Source: Sneathiella glossodoripedis JCM 23214 (lineage in GTDB: Bacteria > Pseudomonadota > Alphaproteobacteria > Sneathiellales > Sneathiellaceae). From it: DNA of 64,000 nt. The notes under the pieces were generated by a model that saw only the letters and a list, made by a program, of their open reading frames with translations, was not told the origin of the DNA and did no database searches. Below are positions 49,587 to 58,196 of the stretch, piece after piece. Each line of letters starts with the position of its first letter. The first letter of the stretch is position 1. Made by a program: the position numbers and the translations under genes. The stretch spans positions 372,001 to 436,000 of the forward strand of contig NZ_BAMS01000003.1 in NCBI RefSeq assembly GCF_000616095.1, read 5' to 3'.

Positions 49587-50713
49587 TGGGCATCGCCAAA
49601 CTCTTTGCGTAGCCTGTCGTTATGCTCACCCAACTCAGGAATAGGACCATAGACCTCTTTTTGATCCTTGAACTTTATCGGTGATGAAACAAGTTTTACA
49701 GGTCCTTTTGGGCTTTGCACTTCAACGCGTTCCAACTGAGGGTGAAGGGATAAATCTTCAACTGAATTCAAAGATCCAAAAGCAACTTTCGCCTTTAGTA
49801 GTCGTTCACTGGCTTCCTGTCTGCACATTGTCTTAAAAATTTTGCTAATGTCTTGATGAAGCTGATCACGATTGGCTACTCTATCTTCATTGGATCTATA
49901 GCTTGGATTTTCCAGCAGGTGCGGGGCCTCTAGAGCAATCTCACACAGATTACGCCATTCGCGTTGATTTTGAATGGAAATGACAATCTTATCACCATCT
50001 CCAGTTTCAAAAGCTTCGTAAGGCGCAATGGACGGGTGCCGTAACCCACCGCGACCGGGTGCTTTTCCTCCATATTCCTGATGAAGTAATGGCACTGTCA
50101 TCCAATCCGCCATTCCAGCAAATAATGTGGATTTGATGGATTTTCCTATTCCAGTGGTTTTTCGTTCATATAATGCTTCAAGAACAGCGACAAGCGCGTG
50201 CATACCCGCGGCAATATCACAAACGGATACACCAACGCGCCCAGGCTCATCAGGAGATCCGGTAACCATCGCCAGGCCAGTTTCTGATTGCACCAGCATG
50301 TCATAGGCTTTCATTTGAGTAAACGGACCGCTTTCTCCATATCCAGAAATATCCACTGTAATGAGTTCCGGGCGCTTTTCTCTTAAACTTTCACAGTCGA
50401 GTCCAAATTTATTCACAACACCCGGTGCCAGATTTTGAATAAATATGTCTGCCTTTTGTATCATAGACTTTAGCAGTCTTAGATCTTGATCGTCTTTAAT
50501 GTTCAACTGAATGGATTCTTTACCCCTGTTGAGCCAGACAAAGTAAGCACTTTGTCCATTTACAACACTGTCATATTGGCGGGCGAAATCTCCTTCAGGA
50601 CGTTCAATCTTAATAACTCTGGCACCGGCATCCGCAAGTCGTGAGGATAGATACGGGGCTGCTACAGCCTGCTCAAGTGAAATAACAAGAATATCGTCTA
50701 ATGGGCGGGACAT
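49583..50713 (-). CDS. Class III CoA-transferase, CaiB/BaiF family
   Basis: The product is 376 residues. The N terminus has LADAGARVIKIERPEGDFAR and LNRGKESIQLNIKD, standard for the family. The catalytic Asp is in MKAYDMLVQSETGLAMVTGS near residue 145, and GVSVCDIAAGMHA follows. These enzymes move CoA between carboxylic acids without a free energy cost. With the MFS protein it forms a two-gene operon, convergent with the acyl-CoA operon. The acid partners are unknown. Confidence 0.9.
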   Translation of the reverse strand: MSRPLDDILVISLEQAVAAPYLSSRLADAGARVIKIERPEGDFARQYDSVVNGQSAYFVWLNRGKESIQLNIKDDQDLRLLKSMIQKADIFIQNLAPGVVNKFGLDCESLREKRPELITVDISGYGESGPFTQMKAYDMLVQSETGLAMVTGSPDEPGRVGVSVCDIAAGMHALVAVLEALYERKTTGIGKSIKSTLFAGMADWMTVPLLHQEYGGKAPGRGGLRHPSIAPYEAFETGDGDKIVISIQNQREWRNLCEIALEAPHLLENPSYRSNEDRVANRDQLHQDISKIFKTMCRQEASERLLKAKVAFGSLNSVEDLSLHPQLERVEVQSPKGPVKLVSSPIKFKDQKEVYGPIPELGEHNDRLRKEFGDAQ

Positions 50714-50915
50714 GCTAAATTTCCATATTATTTTTGATGACAGACTATCCGCTATGTTTGAGCCGAAGCAATCAGTTTTTATGACTTCTCACTGTTAATA
50801 CGGTGACCCACGTTCAACCAATACTAAAATTTCTGTAAATATTTAAAACTTTATAAGTATTTTAGGATATGCTTAATATTCAGGATGTCGTGAGTATGGA
50901 AGTGGGAGGTATCTA

Positions 50916-52021
50916 ATGCTTCGAATTCTGCTGATCGCACTGTGTATAGCAGTTTCTACTGTGGGGAGTATTAATTCGGTCTCTGCGAGCAGATTCGAAG
51001 ACTATTGGACAGTTGAAGAGTTTTTGTCGCTTAATGTTGAACAAGTCGCACTTAGCGAAACTTTTTCCATTGCTGTTCGAAAAGAGGCCAGGACAACTAA
51101 CTCATCTAATGCAGTTGCCAAAATAGCTGTTGTATACCCTGGCTTGCAGGTATCAGATTACTGGCGTCGTAGCATTGTATCACTCGAAAAGCGTTTGCAG
51201 GAAGCTGGTCAAAAATATGAATTGATTACCCATTTTACCAAGCCCGGCGAAAGTGTCGGCGAACAGGGGCAGAAACTCGGAGAGTTTTTGGCACAAGAAC
51301 CAGATTACCTCATTTTTACTTTAAACGTAAATCGCCATAAAAATGTCATTCGTAAATTGCTTGCGAGAAGTTCCACCCAAGTAATTTTACAGAATATCAC
51401 AACACCGCTTAAAGAGTTTTCTGCACTTCAACCTTTTCAGTATGTCGGGTTTGATCACGCATTGGGAACTGGATTACTCGTTGAGAGATACTTCGAGCTA
51501 TTCCCAAATGGAGCTGAATACGCCATTTTTTACGGTCCAAAGGGATATGTCAGTGACATGCGCGGAGGAACTTTTCTACAGGCCATGCAGAAAAATAAAA
51601 ACATGGTGTTGAAGGATTCCTATTTCGTTGGATTTAATAGAGAGAAATCACGTGAAGCGGCGCTAGAGGTTCTGAAAACACATCCCAACTTAAAGTTTAT
51701 TTTCAGTGCATCTACGGATATCGCCCTCGGTGTAATTGATGCAGTTGAAGAAATGGGGCTGCAAGGGAAAGTCATTACAAACGGTTGGGGGGGCGGTAGC
51801 GCTGAATTAGAGGCCCTGAGATCTAATAAAATGACTCTAACGGTAATGCGAATGAATGATGACAACGGTGTCGCCATGGCTGACGCTATTGTTTTGGCCC
51901 AGTCAGGTCTAAGAATAAAGTCCCAACAATTTACTCTGGTGATATGGTTTTAGTAGACAGTGATATGAATGACCTTGAAATTGAGGCTTTGAAGAAGCGT
52001 GCGTTCCGATATTCTGAGTAA
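50916..52021 (+). CDS. LuxP-like periplasmic autoinducer-2 receptor (one frameshift)
   Basis: This periplasmic-binding protein has a signal peptide to about residue 25 and 368 residues once restored, close to the 365 of Vibrio LuxP. Matching blocks are VVYPGLQVSDYW, LIFTLNVNRH, ILQNITTP, YVGFDHALG, NGWGGGSAELEA and TVMRMNDDNGVAMADAI. All AI-2-contacting residues I recall from the V. harveyi LuxP structure are present: Q78, S80, W83, N160, R216, S266, T267, D268, W291, R312 (one or two positions later than in Vibrio). The frame breaks at about 51921, where CCC should be CCCC, restoring SPTIYSGDM and the tail EALKKRAFRYSE, a LuxP C terminus. It overlaps the kinase gene by 23 bases. Confidence 0.9.
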
Positions 52022-54605
52022 GTTTCTTCCAAAAAGCGGAATATCTCTTTCCGTATTAATCCTGATTAGTCAGTTTTCATTATTGACGTTATTTGGCGTG
52101 GTGATGTTGATCGTCACTTATTACAGTTCAAGCCTTGTTGTTGAGAGTGAAAAGGAGCGCATAGAGGAAATTTCAGGAATTGTTGGGGATCTGGTTCTGG
52201 ATAAAGAACTGGAGGCGATTTCTGACTACACAGATTTACTCGCAGAGGAGCTTTCTTCTCTCAAAAATAGCCGAGGGTTCCCTGCAGAAGACTTGATCAG
52301 AGGGGCTTTTTACTCACAAGAAGAAGGTCGGATTGATTTCATTGCTATCCTTGACAGCGAAGGGAATATCATAACTGAGGTTAGCTCTGAATTCGAGGAA
52401 TATCCAGCCATTCGCAGCAGTTTTCGGACAGCGAAACCCCGAATTCAAAGATGGAACTGGGCTATCGAAAAGCGCGATAATGGTGGCATCAATAATGTTC
52501 TATTATATTATCAGAGTGAGTTGGTTGATCCAAGGCTGGGCCGAGTGACCGGATACCTGTTGAGCGGTATTTTTCTCAAAGATAACAGCAGCTTGATGGA
52601 AGAGATACTGTCGCGTAGTAACGCTATTTCGACGTCTTTAATTATAGACGGTAACACCCTGACCCATGTGGGTGAAGTGAGCCGAGCTGTGATTGAGGAA
52701 TATGTGCAAACAGGTCAGTTTTCCTCTGCAATTGAAGGGACCTCCGTTCGCTCTTTAGTACTTGGAGAAAAAGTCCCTGATTTACAAATTACAACTCTCT
52801 CTATTCTTCCTGCAGATTTTAATCAATCGCTTGAAGAGTTGTTTTTCTTATCTTCTGGTGCTGCTCTGCTATTCACACTGGGTATCTCAATACTCGCTAT
52901 TTATTTGACGCATCGTCAGATATTGCAACCCTTGGAAGCTCTCATCGATTATGCGAGGGAAGTTGGGCGGCGTGAGCTCAACCCGATTATTCAGCCATTT
53001 ACAATTTCAGAGTTCAATGAGGTGGGTAAAACTCTCACCGGTGTCTTCAATGATTTTCAGGAAAGTGAAAGGCGTTTTGAAGACATTGTGTCCATTGCGT
53101 CTGATATTATTTGGGAGACTGATACAGAGCATCGTTATTCTTTTATTGCCAGACAACCAGAAGCAAAAGTATTTGACCAACCCCAAAGCCCATTGCTTGG
53201 TACCCGCCGAGATGATTTAGCGTTCCAGGAAATACAAGGCATGAGTTGGGACGAATATCATCATATTCTGGAAACTCTGCAACCCTATAAAAATATATTG
53301 TTTAAATGGTCGATGGACGATGGTCGTGTATTCTATTTTTCCACCAGTGGTAAGCCAAGATACGATAGTAAAGGTAATTTCTTAGGCTATCGTGGCATGT
53401 CTTCGAACATTACCGCTGAAGTCGAGGCTCAACAGGAAGCGGAAGCCGCACAAGCGCAACTGCGACAATCGCAAAAACTAGAGGTTGTCGGACAGCTAAC
53501 AGGCGGAATCGCTCATGATTTTAATAACTTGCTGTCAGTTGTTATTGGAAATCTGGAGCTGGCGCTGGAGGATGAAAAGCTTGCTAAACCGATGCGTAAA
53601 TTACTCAATGATGCGATGCGCGGGGCAGAGAAAGGGGCTGCGCTAACCCATCAATTGCTGGCCTATTCCCGTCAACAGGCGTTGCATCCAAAACGGGTTC
53701 GGCCGCAGAAAGTGATCGCGGATATCAAAGCGCTGCTGCAACGGGCTGTGGGTGAGGGGATAGATTTTCACCTTCAGTTTGAAGATACTTGGTCGGTTTT
53801 AGTTGATCCGAATGAGTTGGAAAATGCGCTAATGAACCTTGTGGTTAATGCAAGAGATGCAATGAATGGTAGCGGTTCAATTAGTCTTGAGAGTTTTAAT
53901 ATTGAACTTGATGATGAGTATGTGGCTGGCAAGCAGGAATTAAAGGCAGGACAATATGTTTGCGTAGTTGTTTCCGACAATGGATCAGGTATCGAACCCG
54001 AACTGATGGAGCGGATATTTGAACCATTTTTCACGACCAAAGAAGTTGGTAAGGGGAGCGGCCTTGGGTTGAGTATGGTCTTTGGCTTTGCCAAGCAATC
54101 AGGTGGCCATGTCAGTATTTACAGTGAGCCGGGTGAGGGAACTTCAATCAAGCTAATGCTGCCACGTGTCTTTAGTGAAAGTGATGAAGACACTAATGTT
54201 AGTGTGGATGATGTCGTCAAGCTGGGTCAGGGAGAATGTGTCCTTGTGGTCGAAGATAATGAAGAGTTACGTGAACTCGTTAAAACTCAACTTTCCTCCA
54301 TTGGATATGAGACACTCGTTTGTAAGACAGGGGCGGAAGCTTTGGAGGCACTTATTATACAAGATGTTGATATTGTATTGAGTGATGTCATCCTGCCCGG
54401 AAGCATGTCAGGCATTGATATTTACAAATATGTCCGTAGCCAGTACCCGGAAAAAGCAGTGCAATTGATGTCCGGCTTTGCTGGTACAGCTTTTACTGCG
54501 GACAAAGATATTCCTGCGGATGCAAATATTCTGTTTAAACCTTTCACAAAAGCAAAACTGTCAGCGGCTCTTTATGATGCTAGGCACCAGTCAGATCAGA
54601 CTTGA
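51999..54605 (+). CDS. LuxQ-like hybrid sensor histidine kinase
   Basis: This is an inner-membrane receptor of 868 residues. A membrane segment lies at about residues 15-41, a periplasmic sensor of about 240 residues follows, then a second membrane segment (about 283-304), HAMP (305-360), PAS (about 357-475), HisKA with His506 in GGIAHDFNNLL, HATPase with NARDA, DNGSGI and GSGLGLSM, and a C-terminal receiver with Asp796 in IVLSDVILPG. The periplasmic part pairs with the upstream LuxP-like protein by position. The kinase core with HDFNNLL is a common hybrid-kinase type and may not be orthologous with Vibrio LuxQ. No HPt protein or LuxO homologue is present nearby. Confidence 0.85.
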   Translation: MRSDILSKFLPKSGISLSVLILISQFSLLTLFGVVMLIVTYYSSSLVVESEKERIEEISGIVGDLVLDKELEAISDYTDLLAEELSSLKNSRGFPAEDLIRGAFYSQEEGRIDFIAILDSEGNIITEVSSEFEEYPAIRSSFRTAKPRIQRWNWAIEKRDNGGINNVLLYYQSELVDPRLGRVTGYLLSGIFLKDNSSLMEEILSRSNAISTSLIIDGNTLTHVGEVSRAVIEEYVQTGQFSSAIEGTSVRSLVLGEKVPDLQITTLSILPADFNQSLEELFFLSSGAALLFTLGISILAIYLTHRQILQPLEALIDYAREVGRRELNPIIQPFTISEFNEVGKTLTGVFNDFQESERRFEDIVSIASDIIWETDTEHRYSFIARQPEAKVFDQPQSPLLGTRRDDLAFQEIQGMSWDEYHHILETLQPYKNILFKWSMDDGRVFYFSTSGKPRYDSKGNFLGYRGMSSNITAEVEAQQEAEAAQAQLRQSQKLEVVGQLTGGIAHDFNNLLSVVIGNLELALEDEKLAKPMRKLLNDAMRGAEKGAALTHQLLAYSRQQALHPKRVRPQKVIADIKALLQRAVGEGIDFHLQFEDTWSVLVDPNELENALMNLVVNARDAMNGSGSISLESFNIELDDEYVAGKQELKAGQYVCVVVSDNGSGIEPELMERIFEPFFTTKEVGKGSGLGLSMVFGFAKQSGGHVSIYSEPGEGTSIKLMLPRVFSESDEDTNVSVDDVVKLGQGECVLVVEDNEELRELVKTQLSSIGYETLVCKTGAEALEALIIQDVDIVLSDVILPGSMSGIDIYKYVRSQYPEKAVQLMSGFAGTAFTADKDIPADANILFKPFTKAKLSAALYDARHQSDQT

Positions 54606-54620
54606 GCATTTGACTAGCGG

Positions 54621-56893
54621 TTAAGCAATATACCCGGCTTTGGAAAGAGGTAATTCCCTGATTCGTTCACCTGTTGCCGTGAATAAAGCATTGGCAAGCG
54701 CTGGTGCGATGGGCGGCGTGCCCGGTTCTCCCACACCACCAAGAGGTCTGCCTGAGGGAGCTAAATGAACATCAATCTGAGGCGTGTTTGCTAGTCTGAT
54801 CATTTCGTAGTCTGGAAAGTTTTCCTGTTCAACTTGCCCGTTTTCAACAGTAATCTCACCAAATAGCGCAGCACTTAATCCAAAAATGATCCCACTTTCC
54901 ATCTGAGATACTACACCATCAGGTTCAGAACTTCACCACAATCTATGACGCATGTGACCTTATGCAGGGTGATTTCTTTGTCTGGGCTGACGCTGATTTC
55001 AACGACCTGTCCGACGATTGATCCAAAGCTTTCGTGCAACGCGATACCTCTGAAGTGTCCATCTGCAGCAGGTTCTTTCCAATTACTTTCTTTTTCCAGT
55101 CGGTTTAAGACTGCCAAAAAATCTTTGCTATCTGAAAGGTGGAGGCGACGAAATTCAATTGGGTCTATTTCCGCTTTGGCGGCAAGTTCGTCCATGAAGC
55201 ACTCGGTAAAGAAAGCGTTGTAGGAATGTCCGACGCTCCGCCAGTAACCAATAGGAACCTGGACAGGGGTTGGAAAGTGCTCCATCAGCTTATGAGGGAA
55301 TTCATAAGGGATATCTGCTGCCCCTTCCACCGTCGTGTTATCTGGCATATCAGCACCGGCAAACGGTAACATACGTTGCACGAACGCTCGGGAGATGGAG
55401 GGACTGGCAACTTTATTATGCCATGCCTGTACTCGCCCTTGAGAGTCCAGGGTCGCCTCAAATTTTGCTAACGCTGCGGGACGATACATGTCATGCTGCA
55501 TATCATTTTCTCTTGTCCATATCAGCTTAACAGGTCGGCCCTTAAATGCTTTGGCAAAATTGAGGGTCATCGAAACACAGTCAGTTTCCACTTTGCGGCC
55601 AAAGCCTCCGCCAAGGTAAGTATTGTGGACGCTGACATTCTCGGCATCTACTTCAGCTATTTCCTGGGCAATCCAGCTAATTAACGTGTTAGATTGGTTA
55701 GGTGTCCAGACCTCAACGGACGTATCCGTCACAATCGCGGTGCAATTCATAGGCTCCATACAGGCATGTGCGAGAAATGGGACTTTATAGGTTGCTGTAC
55801 TTTTACTAGCACCGGAGTTGGACAGCACAGATTTTGCATCACCTTCTTCAGCGTAGGAGCGTCCGTCATCCAACTTGAGTTGCTCTTCAAATTCGTTGAA
55901 TATACCGTCAGTGCTGAGAGAGGAATTGATGGTATCGTCGAAAGTAACGGGTAATTGTTCGACTGCCTGTTTGGCGCGCCAAAAACTGTTGGCGACTACG
56001 GCAACAGCATTTTCAAGTTTAACGGCTTTCAGCACGCCCGGCATATTTCCAATTTTGCTCTCGTCCCAGTGTTTAACTGTTCCGCCGAAAGTCGGGCAGA
56101 TTTTAACCGCGGCATAAACCATATCGGGAAGTGAGACATCTACGCCAAACTCGGCTTCTCCAGTAACTTTGGCAGGAATGTCAATTCTCTGTTGAGAATA
56201 TCCTATAACGCGACGCTCTGAGGGTTGTTTTAGCGATACTTCTTCCGGGATATCCAGTTTCGAAGCCGCTTGTGCGAGCTCACCATAGCTAGCGGAGTTA
56301 TCGCTGCTGTCGTGTATAATTTTGCCGGCTTTAGCATAACATTCAGATGCAGGGACTGACCAGCGATCAGCCGCCGCTTGGATCAGCATTTGGCGAGCGG
56401 TCGCACCTGCCTGTTGCATTGGAAGCCAGAAATTGCGAACGCTTGTACTTCCTCCTGTCGCTTGAATACCTAGTAGGGCGCCAACTTTCTTCATTGCCCA
56501 AGCGCCGGCAGTCTCTTCTCCTCTATGATGTCCATCTCCAAATGGCAGACTGTCTTGAATAATGGTGAAATTTGCATAGACGGCGTCGATCGGTGCCTGT
56601 TCCGGTGTAATGCCTGCGACGTCAACTTCCAACTCCTCTGCGACAAGCATGCATAACGCCGTGTGTATTCCTTGACCCATTTCAGCCTGTGAAATGGCGA
56701 CACTGATGTTTCCGTTGCTCGAAATTTTAACCCATGCGTTTAGGGTAAATTCATTTGTACCTGCAGTAGAAGCGTAAGGCGCTCTGTCGGGTACGTCATT
56801 TCCTCCAAAAGCATAGGCAACAGCCAAACCACCACCAACAAGGCCGCCTGCAATCAGGAATTTGCGACGTGTCAATAAAGTTGACTTTGCCAT
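54621..56893 (-). CDS. Molybdopterin-binding subunit of IorB-type oxidoreductase (one frameshift)
   Basis: This is the large catalytic subunit of a xanthine-oxidase-family enzyme such as isoquinoline 1-oxidoreductase or an aldehyde dehydrogenase. It has a Tat signal (LTRRKFLIAGG), the molybdopterin-binding blocks AEMGQGIHTALCMLVAEEL, GGGFGRKVETDCVS and GGVGEPGTPPIAPALANALF with the conserved Glu. The frame breaks near 54922, where CC should be CCC on the coding strand; this restores CGEVLNPDGVVSQMESGIIFG. The full length is then 757 residues. It lies one base downstream of the iron-sulfur subunit gene and works with it. Confidence 0.9.
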
Positions 56894-56894
56894 C

Positions 56895-57353
56895 TTATGC
56901 CTCCGTTTCCAGTTTTACAGCCCTGTGGATTGCTTTTCGAATTCTAGGGTAAGTGCCACATCGACATATATTTGTGATTGCATCGTCGATATCTTCATCG
57001 GTTGGGGAAGGGGTTTCTTTTAAGAGGGCTGACACAGCCATGATCATGCCCGGTTGACAATAGCCGCATTGGGGAACCTGTTCTTCTATCCAAGCTCTCT
57101 GGACAGCATTTCCAACTGTTCCCGTTAATCCTTCAATGGTTGTGATTTTGCTCTCTGCTACCATCGAAATGGGAACCGAGCAGGATCTCATCGCGGTGCC
57201 ATCGACATGGACAGTACATGCGCCGCAGGCGGCGATCCCACATCCAAATTTGGTTCCTGTCAAATCAAGATTATCACGTAGGACCCACAGAAGCGGCGTG
57301 TCTTCTTCTGCATCAATTTGAATTTCTTTACCGTTGATATTTAGCGTCAGCAT
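56895..57353 (-). CDS. 2Fe-2S subunit of IorA-type oxidoreductase
   Basis: The product is 152 residues with two 2Fe-2S clusters. The plant-type cluster is [15 protein letters not shown] with C...CGAC, plus CS in MRSCSVPI; the second domain has [13 protein letters not shown] and [11 protein letters not shown]. This is the small electron-transfer subunit of the molybdenum hydroxylase. The gene leads the operon, with a TetR operator candidate 28 bases upstream. No cytoplasmic FAD subunit is present, as in the IorAB type with membrane cytochrome acceptor. Confidence 0.93.
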   Translation of the reverse strand: MLTLNINGKEIQIDAEEDTPLLWVLRDNLDLTGTKFGCGIAACGACTVHVDGTAMRSCSVPISMVAESKITTIEGLTGTVGNAVQRAWIEEQVPQCGYCQPGMIMAVSALLKETPSPTDEDIDDAITNICRCGTYPRIRKAIHRAVKLETEA

Positions 57354-57380
57354 GGCTCAGCCCCATATAATATTATTTAA

Positions 57381-57395
57381 ATGACCGCTGGTCAT
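57381..57395. promoter_or_regulatory. Candidate TetR operator upstream of iorA-like gene
   Basis: ATGACC-GCT-GGTCAT is a perfect 6-base palindrome with a 3-base centre, 28 bases before the start of the iron-sulfur subunit gene. The divergent TetR gene begins 121 bases away. The TGACC/GGTCA half-site is common in TetR operators. Confidence 0.55.
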
Positions 57396-57515
57396 AATGA
57401 TGGGGAGTGACTATTTATATGTCAATAGAAGGATACAAGAATTGTGAAATTCTTTGAATTTTAAGTTGCTAGGAGGCATAAGAAGCCTGTTTGCAAATAA
57501 TATGAGTTTGTTAAA

Positions 57516-58196
57516 ATGAAATTAGGCGCTGGAAAACGGGCAGTTAGCGAAGAGCAAAAGCAAGCGAGGCGAAATTCAGTTTTGGTCGCGGCTGGGGATT
57601 TGTTTTTGCAGGCCGGTTATTTTGAAGTCAGCATGAGTATGATTGCAAAAAAGGCAGGTATCGCGAAAGGTACGATTTACATCTATTTTCAAACCAAAGA
57701 AGAGCTATTTCTCAGTTTGTTACTAAGTGAGTTGGGAGAGTGGTTTGAGAATTTGCGTGATGAACTTCGAAAGGCTTCAGTACCTCTTGAAAATAACGAG
57801 TTTGTCGAAATACTAAGAGATACTTTCTTACACCGGATTAGATTGCAGCGCCTTATCTCCCTGATGCATCTGATTTTGGAAAAAAATGTATCCTACGATG
57901 AAGCGTTCGCGTTTAAAAGAGAGCTGCTTGCGCTGATGCGCAGCACTTCGCCGCTTATAGAAAAAGCACTCCCGTATCTCCCTGAGAATGGTGGAAATCA
58001 GGTTTTGATTGAGTTCCACAGCCTTTTAATTGGCTGGAGCCATATCACAGAAACGTCGCCAATCGTTGAACGCGTTCAACAACATCCAGAGATACAAGGG
58101 TTAAAATTTGAATTGGAAGATGCCTTGTTTAATTCATTGTCATTGGTCTTGGATGGCATGAAATATCGTAGTATTCGTCGAGAAATAACGGCTTAA
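57516..58196 (+). CDS. TetR-family transcriptional regulator
   Basis: The product is 226 residues. The DNA-binding domain is VLVAAGDLFLQAGYFEVSMSMIAKKAGIAKGTIYIYFQTKEELF (residues about 25-68). The C-terminal ligand domain has no specific motif. It is divergent from the molybdenum oxidoreductase operon, and probably represses it through the palindrome at 57381-57395. Its stop overlaps the end of the convergent recQ by 4 bases. Confidence 0.88.
   Translation: MKLGAGKRAVSEEQKQARRNSVLVAAGDLFLQAGYFEVSMSMIAKKAGIAKGTIYIYFQTKEELFLSLLLSELGEWFENLRDELRKASVPLENNEFVEILRDTFLHRIRLQRLISLMHLILEKNVSYDEAFAFKRELLALMRSTSPLIEKALPYLPENGGNQVLIEFHSLLIGWSHITETSPIVERVQQHPEIQGLKFELEDALFNSLSLVLDGMKYRSIRREITA

Noticed and set aside
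54621-54902. Independent small gene downstream of the molybdenum subunit
   Set aside because: It is the C-terminal part of the same subunit (GGVGEPGTPPIAPA block) after a single-base loss.
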